A DNA stretch of 64,000 nt from Bifidobacterium asteroides DSM 20089. GTDB taxonomy: Bacteria > Actinomycetota > Actinomycetes > Actinomycetales > Bifidobacteriaceae. The stretch is taken from positions 1,984,001 through 2,048,000 of the forward strand of contig NZ_CP017696.1 in NCBI RefSeq assembly GCF_002715865.1. The letters run 5' to 3'. Shown piece after piece: positions 9,928-18,349 of the stretch. A model generated the notes under the pieces. That model ran no database searches. It saw only the letters and a program-made list of their open reading frames with translations, and was not told where the DNA came from. The stretch's first letter is position 1. Every line of letters begins with the position of its first letter. The position numbers and the translations under genes are program-made.

Positions 9928-11379
9928 TCAGAGGGCTTGCAGGAGGTCGCCCAGTTTGCGGCTGTCCCTGACCGGCCTGCCCTGGCGGAAGGTGATGAAC
10001 CGCTGGCAGGTCTGGGCCAGGAACTCCTGGTCGTGCGAGATGACGATCACCATGACCCCCAGGGAGCGCATGTAGCGGATCATCCCGGTCACCTGGTTCA
10101 TATGGAGCAGGTCCAGGCCGCTGGTGGGCTCGTCCAGAACCACCAGGCGCTTGCCAGACAGTATGGCGGCCGCGATGGCCACCCGCTGCTTCTCCCCGCC
10201 GGAGAGGGTGTTGGGGTGCCGGCCCAGGAGCCGCTCCAGGTCCAGCTTTCGCGCCACCTCCTTGAAGAGGTCGGTCCGCCTGGCTCCAAGGAGCATTTCG
10301 CCCTCCACGGTTTCGCTGAAGAGCTGGTAGTTGACATCCTGGAAGACCATGTAGGAGTCCTCGACACGCTCCCTGGCGGTCTGCTTGGTCCCATTCAGGC
10401 TGATTTCCGACCTGTCGCCAGGCTTGAGCAGACCGGTCAGGACCGAGGCGAAGGTGCTTTTGCCGGCTCCGTTGCGGCCGATGATACCGGTGATGTCCTC
10501 GCTGGATAGGGTCAGGTCGTCCACATCCAGGGCAGGAGCCTGGTCGTGGTGGTAGGCATAGGTCAGGTTCCTGACCCGCAGCAGGTCAGGGGTCTTTTCG
10601 GTAGTGACTCTGGCAGGTGCGCTCGCATTCTCGGTCGCGTCCAGATTCAGGGCCCGCAGCCCCATGGCCTGGCGACTTGGGCCATCCAGCCCCCTCATGG
10701 CGGCCGGAGTCAGGTGCTCCGCCAACCTGCCGTCCTTCATGACCAGAAAGTCGTCGGCAAGGCCGTCCAGATAGTAGAGGCGGTGCTCGATCAGGACCAT
10801 GGTCAGGCCCCGGTCCTTCAAGCGGCCCAGGATCTGCGCCAGGCTGGCCACCGCCTCGACGTCCAGGTTGCCGGAGGGCTCGTCCAGGACCAGAATCTGC
10901 GGGTCCATCATGCAGGAGGAGGCGATGGCGATCATCTGCTTCTCGCCCCCCGACAGGGAGAAGATGTCCCGGTCCATAAGCGGGGCGATGCCGAAGAGGT
11001 CAGCCACCTGGTCTATGCGCTCACGGATGGCTTCCGGCTGGACCCCGGTGTTCTCCAGGGGGAAGGCCAGCTCGCTGCGGACGTCGGTGGTGAAGAACTG
11101 GGTCTTGGGATTCTGGAAGACCGACCCCACCTGCTCCGAAAGACGGTAGATGGGTCGGGCCGTGGTGGGTTCGCCCTCGATCAGGCACTCTCCCTCCAGC
11201 TTGCCCTCGTAGAGCTCGGGAATCAGGCCGTTGATAACCCTGGACAGGGTGGTCTTGCCGCAACCGCTCGGTCCGGTGACCACGGTCAGCCGGCCCGGTC
11301 CCATCCGGCAGGAGACCTCTTCGAGGGAAGGCCTGCTGGCGCCCTCGTAGGTGAAGCTAAGCCTGGAACATTGCAACAT
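9928..11379 (-). CDS. ECF transporter double ATPase (fused EcfA-EcfA')
   Basis: A 483-residue protein made of two ABC ATPase domains. The first has Walker A GPSGCGKTT at 36-44, LSGGEKQM and VLDEPSGNLD; the second has GRNGAGKST near 300, LSGGEKQRVAIAAA and VLDEPTSGLD. This fused arrangement powers group-specific ECF-type vitamin or nucleoside importers. The start ATG at 11379 lies inside the 3' end of the upstream ecfT gene (23-bp overlap), behind GGAG. This points to translational coupling. With the T and S genes just upstream it forms a complete ECF importer. The acidic switch residues and D-loops appear intact in both halves. Confidence 0.9.
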   Translation of the reverse strand: MLQCSRLSFTYEGASRPSLEEVSCRMGPGRLTVVTGPSGCGKTTLSRVINGLIPELYEGKLEGECLIEGEPTTARPIYRLSEQVGSVFQNPKTQFFTTDVRSELAFPLENTGVQPEAIRERIDQVADLFGIAPLMDRDIFSLSGGEKQMIAIASSCMMDPQILVLDEPSGNLDVEAVASLAQILGRLKDRGLTMVLIEHRLYYLDGLADDFLVMKDGRLAEHLTPAAMRGLDGPSRQAMGLRALNLDATENASAPARVTTEKTPDLLRVRNLTYAYHHDQAPALDVDDLTLSSEDITGIIGRNGAGKSTFASVLTGLLKPGDRSEISLNGTKQTARERVEDSYMVFQDVNYQLFSETVEGEMLLGARRTDLFKEVARKLDLERLLGRHPNTLSGGEKQRVAIAAAILSGKRLVVLDEPTSGLDLLHMNQVTGMIRYMRSLGVMVIVISHDQEFLAQTCQRFITFRQGRPVRDSRKLGDLLQAL

Positions 11380-12055
11380 AGGCTCCACATCCCATAAGGA
11401 CCAGACCCAGGGCACACATGAGCGCATCCAGTCCGGTGAAGGCAATCCGTTGGATGGAGGTCTTGGGCCCGGGGTCGCCGATTCCCCTGGTCAGGGCGGC
11501 CGAGGTCAGGTCGGAGGCCACATTGGTGGCGTTGTTGAGCAGGGGGACGTAGATGTACTCCATGGTTCGCATCGGGTGCCGGACCATGTCGCCGGTGGTG
11601 ACCGCGATCCCCCTGAATTTCATGGCCCGCCTGATCTGGGCATAGTCGTGCCTGACGGTCGGGAAGAAGCGGAAGAGCACGCTGATGGGGATGACCAGCC
11701 ACTGGGGGGCGTGGATCTTGCGCAGCAGGTAGACCAGCTCCGAAACCTTGGTGGTGCCCATCATGAAGGCCGCCACCAGTACCAGGGGGAGGATCCTGCC
11801 CACGCCGACGAAGAGGAAGAGCAGATAATGCCCCGGCAGATTCTCGGGGAAGACCATGGCCAGTGAGGCGCCCAGGGCGAAGACCAGGCAGACCAGAAGC
11901 CAGGCCTGGCCCTTCCTGATCCTGCCCACGATGACCTGGAAGCTGCAGAAGTAGATGTTGATGGCCAGAACCAGGGGGGTGGGCAGAGTGACAAAGATCA
12001 GGGCGTTGGCGAAGATAACCAGCAGGAATCTGGTGTAGATGGAAATGGGCGTCAT
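11357..12055 (-). CDS. ECF transporter transmembrane component (EcfT/CbiQ type)
   Basis: A 232-residue membrane protein of the CbiQ/EcfT family. Several N-terminal helices (LLVIFANALIFVTL, then helices near 45-65 and 75-95) precede a cytoplasmic coupling region with FRFFPTVRHDYAQIRRAMKFRG, which carries the family's Ala-Arg-Gly-type coupling motif. It links the substrate-binding S protein to the ATPase. It begins with an ATGA overlap with the upstream S-component gene (12052-12055) and ends within the start of the ATPase gene, so all three are probably translated as one coupled unit. Confidence 0.9.
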   Translation of the reverse strand: MTPISIYTRFLLVIFANALIFVTLPTPLVLAINIYFCSFQVIVGRIRKGQAWLLVCLVFALGASLAMVFPENLPGHYLLFLFVGVGRILPLVLVAAFMMGTTKVSELVYLLRKIHAPQWLVIPISVLFRFFPTVRHDYAQIRRAMKFRGIAVTTGDMVRHPMRTMEYIYVPLLNNATNVASDLTSAALTRGIGDPGPKTSIQRIAFTGLDALMCALGLVLMGCGAYVAMFQA

Positions 12056-12660
12056 TGCTTGGCGGGAATCCGGTTGAAATGCCGGTCAACGATCCGGGCG
12101 CCTATCCATGCTCCAAGCAGAGCGCCGACCAGGGTGGCCAGAATGCAGACCAGGAAGGTGGCTCCGGTGATGGGCGCGAAGACTCCGTCGATGTACTCCT
12201 GGCTCTTGCCGCGACGAACCAGGCTGGCCACGTAGGCGTCCTTCATGAACCAAAGGGGAAGCACGGGACCGGTGCAGCCGAAGGTGAGGATGACGTAGCT
12301 CAGGTAGCGGGCCAGGTTGGGACGGCTCTCCCTTAGCGAGGACTGAACCAGATCAGCCAGCAGGCCGCAGAAGGCGTAGGGGATGAATGAGAGGGCGAAG
12401 TGACCGAAGACCAGCAGGAAGAGGCCCATGATGACGCCGACGATGGTGATGGCCCCGAACCTGGGCACCCGGCGGATCATCAGCATGTAGACCGGGCCGG
12501 AGACCAGCCCCACCACAGCGGGGATGAAGAGGGAGGACAGACCGGGCATGACCAGGCCAGCCAGGAAGACGGTGATGAAGTTGCCCACCGCCATGCTGAC
12601 GAAGTAGAGGGCCGTGAAAATGCCGACGTTGACCAGGTCTTTTGTCTTCAGTGCTTTCAT
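12052..12660 (-). CDS. ECF transporter S component, MptD/Trep_Strep family
   Basis: A 202-residue hydrophobic protein with about six membrane segments, starting MKALKTKDLVNVGIFTALYF. The overall pattern is that of the MptD/Trep_Strep family of putative S components (substrate-binding subunits of ECF importers). The ligand of this family is not settled, so none is assigned. It is the first gene of the S-T-A operon, and GGGAG stands 9 nt upstream of the start ATG. No riboswitch-like structure was recognised in the ~220-bp divergent region upstream (12661-12879), which would otherwise have hinted at the substrate. Confidence 0.82.
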   Translation of the reverse strand: MKALKTKDLVNVGIFTALYFVSMAVGNFITVFLAGLVMPGLSSLFIPAVVGLVSGPVYMLMIRRVPRFGAITIVGVIMGLFLLVFGHFALSFIPYAFCGLLADLVQSSLRESRPNLARYLSYVILTFGCTGPVLPLWFMKDAYVASLVRRGKSQEYIDGVFAPITGATFLVCILATLVGALLGAWIGARIVDRHFNRIPAKQ

Positions 12661-12879
12661 AAAGGATCGCTCCCATCCGGGTGGCGGTCGCTCGGCCCTA
12701 GGCCATATCCGCCGATTTCATGTTGTGCCGTCAAGTTTAGGAGGGCCGGGAGGGAAAGTAAATGATATTTTTTTATGTCTCTTGCCAGTGCTTCACAATC
12801 AGGGTATTGCCTGGCGCGCAGAGATTTTGTTAGTGTCCACTGAGAGGGGCGTATCAGAAAGGCGGCACGGAGGACAGGC

Positions 12880-14919
12880 ATGATCAGCAAGCGACTACTT
12901 CATCTACCGGGAGCCAGGATGGGCGCCAGCCTCCTGCTGGCCCTCCTGCAGACGATCGGCGCGCTGGCGGAGGTGCTCCTCCTGCCGGTGGCCGTCGCGG
13001 CCGTGGGCCGTTCCCTTGGCCTGGCTGTTCCTCATGCCCTTGCCTGGGTGCCTAATCGGCCCGGGCCTCTGGCGGTCTTGATAGGCGGGCTGATCCTGGT
13101 TTGGTTCCTGACTCAGGCGGTCGCCAGGTCCGTAAGCGCCCGGCTGGCCGATGGGATGGGCAAGGCGCTCTCCCAGGCCCTGTACCTATCCGTGTTCGAC
13201 CCCAACAGGCAGGAGGATGATCTGGGCGTTCCGGCGCAGACCCTGGCCAGGCTTTCGACCGAGGGGGTCAAGTCGGTCGTCTCCTACTTCACGGCCTACA
13301 TTCCGGCCCTGGTCCAGACCGCCCTGATGCTGGTTATTGCCCTGGCTGTCCTCCTGCCTGTCAGCCCGCTGGCTGCGGTGATCGTTGTGATCGGCATGGT
13401 GGCTCTGCCTCTGGCCTCCAAGCCCACCATGGGCGAGAACATCAAGGTGCAGCTGGGCCAGTTGCGCAAGTATGACAAGGTCGGCGTCCACTTCGAGCAT
13501 GCCCTGAGGGGGCTCAACACTTTGAAGATCTTCGGGGCAGACCAGCGGCAGGCCGATGATTTGGCCGAGGAATCCGAGGGATTCCGCAGGATAACCATGG
13601 GGGTCCTTGGCGGCCAGCTGCGCTCGCTGATCAAAGCTGACGTGGTCATCTACACCAGTCTTATTCTGGCGGTTGCAGCTACGGTCCTGATCGGGCAGGA
13701 CGGGCCCTCTCGAGTGTTGTCCTGCCTGGTTGTCGCCCTGGCTGGGGTCCGGCTCTTTGCACCTGAGCGACAGCTGGTCTACATGATGCATTCCGGCATG
13801 GTCGCCATTAAACAGGGCAAGGCCATCGACGATATTCTCCAGGCGCGGCAGGGGAGCGACGGGGAGTCGGCGGCTCCGGGGACGACTCCTGAGTCACGCA
13901 AGAAAGTGGCGCCGGAAGAGGTTCCGGCAACGATTCCGGAAGCATCCGAGGAAGCGGCTCCGGAAGTGGGTCTCGAAGCATCTGAGGAAGCAATTCAGGA
14001 GTCTGAATCGGAATCCGCCTCGAAGCCTGCTTTGCAGCCTGCGTCGGAATCTGCTTTGGAACCTGTTTCGGATGCTGTCCAAATCCTTGCACCGGGTTCT
14101 GCCAATGCGATGAGGCAGAATACTGGTTCGGCGCGATCGAGCTCGCAGCAGGCAGATCAGACGGATATGTCTGGCGACGATTTGCCGGGCATCAGCGCTC
14201 GCAATCTGACCTATACCTATCCTGATGGATTCCAAGCCCTCACCAATCTGAACTTCGTCCTGCCTGCCAAGGGACATGTGGGCCTAGTCGGCGCTTCGGG
14301 CTCTGGCAAGAGCACCTTGGCGGGCCTGCTGTCCGGGCGTCTTCAGGGGTATGCCGGAGAGCTGACCATTGGCGGGCGCCAGATCAGCGATCTGTCGCGC
14401 CAGGACCTGGTCGGCCTGCAGACCGTGGTTCGGGGAACCGACCATCTCTTTACCGGGACCATCAGATCGAATCTCGATCCGGCCGGACTGGGCTACTCGG
14501 ATTGGGAGCTGCTGGACGCGCTGGATCAGGTCGGTCTGACCGGTCTTGTCCAAAGCAAGGGCGGGCTGGACGCTCACATCGATCCTGAAGGAGGCAACCT
14601 CTCCGGTGGGCAGCGCCAGCGCCTATCCATTGCCCGCGGGCTCCTGCGGCGTTCTCCCGTCTATATCTTCGACGAGGCCACCAGCGCCGTGGACCGCGAG
14701 CATGACGCTACACTGGCAGCCCTGATGGATGCGCTGGGCAAGGAGTCCCTGGTTCTGACCATCACCCACCGCCTGGCCGGGGTCCGCAATACCGATTCCA
14801 TTCTCTTCCTGCAGGAGGGTCGTCTGGTGGAGAGTGGTGGCTTCCGTGAACTGATGGATGCCGGGGGCGGATTTGCCGCCCAGTGGAAGGAGCAGGCCCA
14901 GTATGAGGACGGGGAGTGA
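12880..14919 (+). CDS. ABC exporter, CydD-like half transporter
   Basis: A 679-residue half ABC exporter: membrane domain at residues 1-330 with about six helices, ATPase at about 435-670 (Walker A GASGSGKST near 471, signature LSGGQRQRLS near 574, Walker B VYIFDEATSAVD). Followed at once by a second half transporter, it resembles CydD of the CydDC thiol exporter needed for cytochrome bd assembly. The family name is a judgement, because half exporters are hard to tell apart. It is odd in having a ~110-residue acidic, Glu/Ser/Pro/Ala-rich linker (about 325-430) between the domains, built of degenerate SEEA/PE-type repeats. The start ATG has GGAGG at 6 nt spacing. Confidence 0.8.
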   Translation: MISKRLLHLPGARMGASLLLALLQTIGALAEVLLLPVAVAAVGRSLGLAVPHALAWVPNRPGPLAVLIGGLILVWFLTQAVARSVSARLADGMGKALSQALYLSVFDPNRQEDDLGVPAQTLARLSTEGVKSVVSYFTAYIPALVQTALMLVIALAVLLPVSPLAAVIVVIGMVALPLASKPTMGENIKVQLGQLRKYDKVGVHFEHALRGLNTLKIFGADQRQADDLAEESEGFRRITMGVLGGQLRSLIKADVVIYTSLILAVAATVLIGQDGPSRVLSCLVVALAGVRLFAPERQLVYMMHSGMVAIKQGKAIDDILQARQGSDGESAAPGTTPESRKKVAPEEVPATIPEASEEAAPEVGLEASEEAIQESESESASKPALQPASESALEPVSDAVQILAPGSANAMRQNTGSARSSSQQADQTDMSGDDLPGISARNLTYTYPDGFQALTNLNFVLPAKGHVGLVGASGSGKSTLAGLLSGRLQGYAGELTIGGRQISDLSRQDLVGLQTVVRGTDHLFTGTIRSNLDPAGLGYSDWELLDALDQVGLTGLVQSKGGLDAHIDPEGGNLSGGQRQRLSIARGLLRRSPVYIFDEATSAVDREHDATLAALMDALGKESLVLTITHRLAGVRNTDSILFLQEGRLVESGGFRELMDAGGGFAAQWKEQAQYEDGE

Positions 14920-14923
14920 CGAC

Positions 14924-16666
14924 ATGCAACAGACGACGAGCAACCTGACGATGATGCGTCGCATGGCCCGGCTGATGAAGCCCCTGGCTGGTACGGAGGG
15001 CAAGGCCATCCTCTACGGTAGCTTGGGCCATCTCTTCGCGGTCTGGAGCATGATGGCTGCCGCTGCGGCCCTGATCGGTCTGGTTACCGACTGGCCGCCG
15101 CTGAGTGGGCAGTGGGTCGTCTGGGCCCTGGTCGCGGTCCTGACTGCTCTCAGCCGGGGGGTCATGGCCTATGGGGAGCAGTACTACAACCATGAGATGG
15201 CCTTCAGCATGCTTCGTGACATCCGCACGACGGTCTTCGACAAGATGCGGTCCCTGGCCCCGGCCGGCCTGCGGGACCAGGCGCGCGGAGACATGGTGAC
15301 GGTGATTACCAACGACATCGAGCTGCTGGAGATCTTCTACGCTCACACGCTTTCGCCCATCGCCATCGCCCTGGTGACCTCCTTGGCCAACCTGGCTCTG
15401 CTCACTTGGCTCTCGCCATGGATGGGTTTGGCCGCCCTGGTCTCCTACCTGATCGTCGGTCTGCTCATACCCATCCTGAGCGCAAGGCCCACCTTCAAGG
15501 TAGCCATGAAGGAGCGGACGGCCCAAGCCAATTTGCACTCTCTGCTTCTGGAGACCCTTCAGGGCCGCGCAGAGCTGGCGGGGCTGGGCGCTCTGGCGAA
15601 TACCCGTCGCCGGGTAGGAGCCGCCACGGACCAGATGCTGGATGCCAGGGGACGCACCTCTGGGCGGACCATCGCCAACGACATGGTCACCAATGTGGTC
15701 ACTCTGATCTGCGCCGGAGCCTTCACGCTGATGGCCTGCTGGCTTGGCTCTGAGGGGTTGATGGATCCTGCCCGGGGGATGATCGGACTGGTCGGCTTCC
15801 TCTTCTCCTTCGCCCCCCTGATACCTGTGGCCCGGCTAGGCGCCGGCCTGCAGCCCACGCTGGCTGCTGCTCGGCGGGTCTTCTCTCTTTTGGACAAAGA
15901 GCCACCTGTGCGCGAGGTGGAATCCAATCACGGGAATCCTTTGGCGGAGTTCACTGGAGAGAATGCCAGGGCAGTTTCCTTTTCCTACGCCGGCAAGACT
16001 GACACGGGTAAGGACGATCCAGGCAAGACTGACTCGGGTGAACATAGCGACCGGACTTCGGTTTTGGAGGGTCTGGATCTTTCCATCAAGCCTGGCGAAC
16101 TGATTGGCATCCAGGGGGCCAACGGGGTTGGCAAGTCCACTTTGATTGATCTGCTGATGCGGTTCCAGGAGCGTAGCGGCGGGGACCTGACCGTCTCTGG
16201 CCTGCCTATCGAGACCATCCGCACCGCCGATCTGCGTGCTCAGCAGACTCTGGTGAGCCAGGACACCTACATATTCAGTCTCACCTTGGCTGACAACATC
16301 GCCTTGGCTCGGCCCGAAGCCAGCAGGGCGGATATCGAGCAGGCGGCCCATGATGCCTGCCTGGACGATCTGATTGACCAGCTGCCCGACGGTCTGGATC
16401 ATCTGCTTGCCGATAATGGCTCGGACCTGTCCGAGGGGCAGCGGCAGCGGGTGGCTCTGGCTCGTGCCTTTTTGAGCTCGGCGCCATTCATGCTTTTGGA
16501 TGAGCCAACCAGCAATATGGATGCTCTCCTCGAAGGCCGGGTCTTGACCAGGTTGATTGAGCGGAAGGGCGACCGCACCTGTCTGATTGTCTCTCACCGT
16601 CCCTCGGTCCTTGCCCGAGCTGACCGGCTGCTGACGCTGCAGGACGGAAGGCTAGTCTCTGCCTGA
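14924..16666 (+). CDS. ABC exporter, CydC-like half transporter
   Basis: A 580-residue half ABC exporter, translationally close to the preceding gene (ATG 4 bases after its stop, GGGGAG in the preceding codons). The membrane domain covers 1-330, with the EQYYNHEMAFSMLRDIR stretch and ARGDMVTVITNDIELLEIFYAHTLSPI segment typical of CydC-like proteins. The ATPase has Walker A GANGVGKST near 399 and signature LSEGQRQRVA near 503 (LSEGQ rather than LSGGQ). A short Lys/Asp/Gly/Thr-rich insertion just before the ATPase arises from an 18-bp direct repeat. It is presumed to heterodimerise with the upstream protein; thiol export for cytochrome bd is inference. Confidence 0.8.
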   Translation: MQQTTSNLTMMRRMARLMKPLAGTEGKAILYGSLGHLFAVWSMMAAAAALIGLVTDWPPLSGQWVVWALVAVLTALSRGVMAYGEQYYNHEMAFSMLRDIRTTVFDKMRSLAPAGLRDQARGDMVTVITNDIELLEIFYAHTLSPIAIALVTSLANLALLTWLSPWMGLAALVSYLIVGLLIPILSARPTFKVAMKERTAQANLHSLLLETLQGRAELAGLGALANTRRRVGAATDQMLDARGRTSGRTIANDMVTNVVTLICAGAFTLMACWLGSEGLMDPARGMIGLVGFLFSFAPLIPVARLGAGLQPTLAAARRVFSLLDKEPPVREVESNHGNPLAEFTGENARAVSFSYAGKTDTGKDDPGKTDSGEHSDRTSVLEGLDLSIKPGELIGIQGANGVGKSTLIDLLMRFQERSGGDLTVSGLPIETIRTADLRAQQTLVSQDTYIFSLTLADNIALARPEASRADIEQAAHDACLDDLIDQLPDGLDHLLADNGSDLSEGQRQRVALARAFLSSAPFMLLDEPTSNMDALLEGRVLTRLIERKGDRTCLIVSHRPSVLARADRLLTLQDGRLVSA

Positions 16667-17421
16667 GCATCTGCATAAAGAATGAGATGCAATTTATAGT
16701 GCCGGTTCGAATTGTTGCTCGCAGCTATGTTGCTGTCGAAACAATTCAAATCGGCATGGCACATTTAATGAAAGATTCTGGGCGTGGATTCTTTCTGCCG
16801 ACTCCGCAAATCGGGAGCGTAGTTGGAGTTAGTTCGGAGAAAAATAGGTTCAGTAAACCAGGTGTCCGCTCTCATCCGGGGTAGTGGTATATCTATCAGC
16901 TTCCTCTACAAGCCTGGTTCATGGACCCCAGCAGTCTTGGAACAGCTGAAAAGTAAAGGGTTCCTTGCGGTAGAGTAGAGATAACTAAGTCTATCAGTAC
17001 AGTTATCGCTTTACCGACTTGCTTCACTAATTAATAGGCGGAAGCCAGCTTTCAGGTCAGCTTGGCATGGACCCCAGCAGTCGAGTAGATAGTCTTCGAC
17101 AACTTACTTTGGGAATTAGAGCTTGTTGGATTCCCGGCAGAGCGTCGCTTTTTCGATATCCTGAAGCTCCTATCAAGGGTCTAGTTGGTTACTTTGGTTT
17201 CCTATCTGCAGATTATGGATGTCCCATCACCTTGTGCTCAACACTATCTACTTCGTGGTTGAACAGCTGGATTTTCAATGGTTTGAATAGATGAACATTC
17301 CCCATCAAGATTGTGAATTCACAAAAATTACAGAAATAAATAAACAATTTATAGAATCACTCAACAAAATGTTTATTAAATGGTTATACTATCTTCAGGT
17401 ACTTCACGAAAGAGATGATGT
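16667..17421. other. AT-rich intergenic region with a 17-bp direct repeat
   Basis: About 755 bases without a convincing gene. The 17-mer CATGGACCCCAGCAGTC occurs at 16920-16936 and again at 17066-17082; both copies read Met-Asp-Pro-Ser-Ser but the frames then diverge. The last 100 bases are strongly AT-rich and hold the putative promoter of the next gene. Confidence 0.6.
17362..17390 (+). promoter_or_regulatory. Putative promoter of the YheO-like regulator gene
   Basis: A TATACT -10 hexamer lies at 17385-17390, with CAACAA as a weak -35 at 17362-17367 and a 17-bp spacer. The surroundings are AT-rich, and the distance to the start codon at 17422 is short (31 bases). Confidence 0.4.
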
Positions 17422-18249
17422 ATGAGCAACGATGCACAATCGGCACGCAGCCTTAAGGCGCAGGACAGCGCAGAGCGTGCCCTGATAATCCAATCCTTGG
17501 CCCAACTGGTGGAGCCACTGGCCTCGCTGATGCCGGACTGCGAGGTTGTAGTGCATGATCTTTCGCAGGTACCCACCACCATCGTCGCTATTGCAGGAGG
17601 TTTGACTGGTCGCAAGGTTGGCAATCCGGCCACCGATGTTCTACTTAAGCAGCTGGCTGAGGGTCGGGTGCGCACCATGGTCAACTACAGCTCTGTTCTG
17701 CCTGACGGGCGTCGGATTCGTTGTGCCACTATAGCCGTCAAGGATAGCCAAGGGGAGCCGGTCGCTGCCTTATGCATCAACAGTAGCGTCGAAATCTGGT
17801 CCGGGCTTCTGAAAATATGCCAACAAATGCTCTACGGCAGTATCGATGCAAGTTCTGAATCAGAGTTGGAAGTTGATTTTGATAAAGATTTGGATCAGAA
17901 CCAACGGTATGGCATCGGAAAAAAGACTGGATTCGAGACAGGGCAGATAAGTCGTGGAACGGACTCGGCTGAAGCGAATTCTGCGGGTGAAGTCTTCGTC
18001 CACAACCTTGACGACTTGGCGAATATCGTGCTTGATCGTGCTGTTGCCAGCCAGGGTGTGCCCGTTGAACTCATGACAAAAAGTCATAAAAAGGAGGTGA
18101 TAAGACAAGCCAAAGAGCAGGGCTTTTTCTTCCTGCGAGATGCGGCTGAGACCTTGGCCGACCGCTTGCAGATTTCACGGTTCACCGTCTACAACTATCT
18201 CAAAGAAATAGAGGAGACGACCTCCGTCAAAGATAAGAAAAAGCAATAA
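17422..18249 (+). CDS. Transcriptional regulator with YheO-like PAS and HTH domains
   Basis: A 275-residue DNA-binding protein. Residues about 15-125 match the YheO-like PAS domain (CEVVVHDLSQVPTTIVAIAGG, then GRKVGNPATD and the DGRRIRCATIAVKD strand). A variable acidic stretch follows (about 135-195). Residues 210-270 form the YheO/DauR-type HTH (FFLRDAAETLADRLQISRFT, VYNYLKEIE). Relatives respond to small metabolites, for example D-amino acids or aldehydes. It lies just upstream of, and co-directional with, a C-S lyase and an NhaC antiporter, and most likely controls them. The middle insertion makes it longer than the usual ~220-240 residues. Confidence 0.85.
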   Translation: MSNDAQSARSLKAQDSAERALIIQSLAQLVEPLASLMPDCEVVVHDLSQVPTTIVAIAGGLTGRKVGNPATDVLLKQLAEGRVRTMVNYSSVLPDGRRIRCATIAVKDSQGEPVAALCINSSVEIWSGLLKICQQMLYGSIDASSESELEVDFDKDLDQNQRYGIGKKTGFETGQISRGTDSAEANSAGEVFVHNLDDLANIVLDRAVASQGVPVELMTKSHKKEVIRQAKEQGFFFLRDAAETLADRLQISRFTVYNYLKEIEETTSVKDKKKQ

Positions 18250-18349
18250 ACGGGGGAAGCACTATCGAGGTCATGGTGGCCTCTGAGGATCACATTGCCA
18301 ATGAAGGCAAGAATCCAACATAGTTGTAAAGAAGGGAATAGATGTAATT

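Noticed and set aside
12661-12879. Possible vitamin riboswitch in front of the ECF operon
   Set aside because: No conserved riboswitch core was recognised; only a weak promoter-like pair on the minus strand near 12773-12798.
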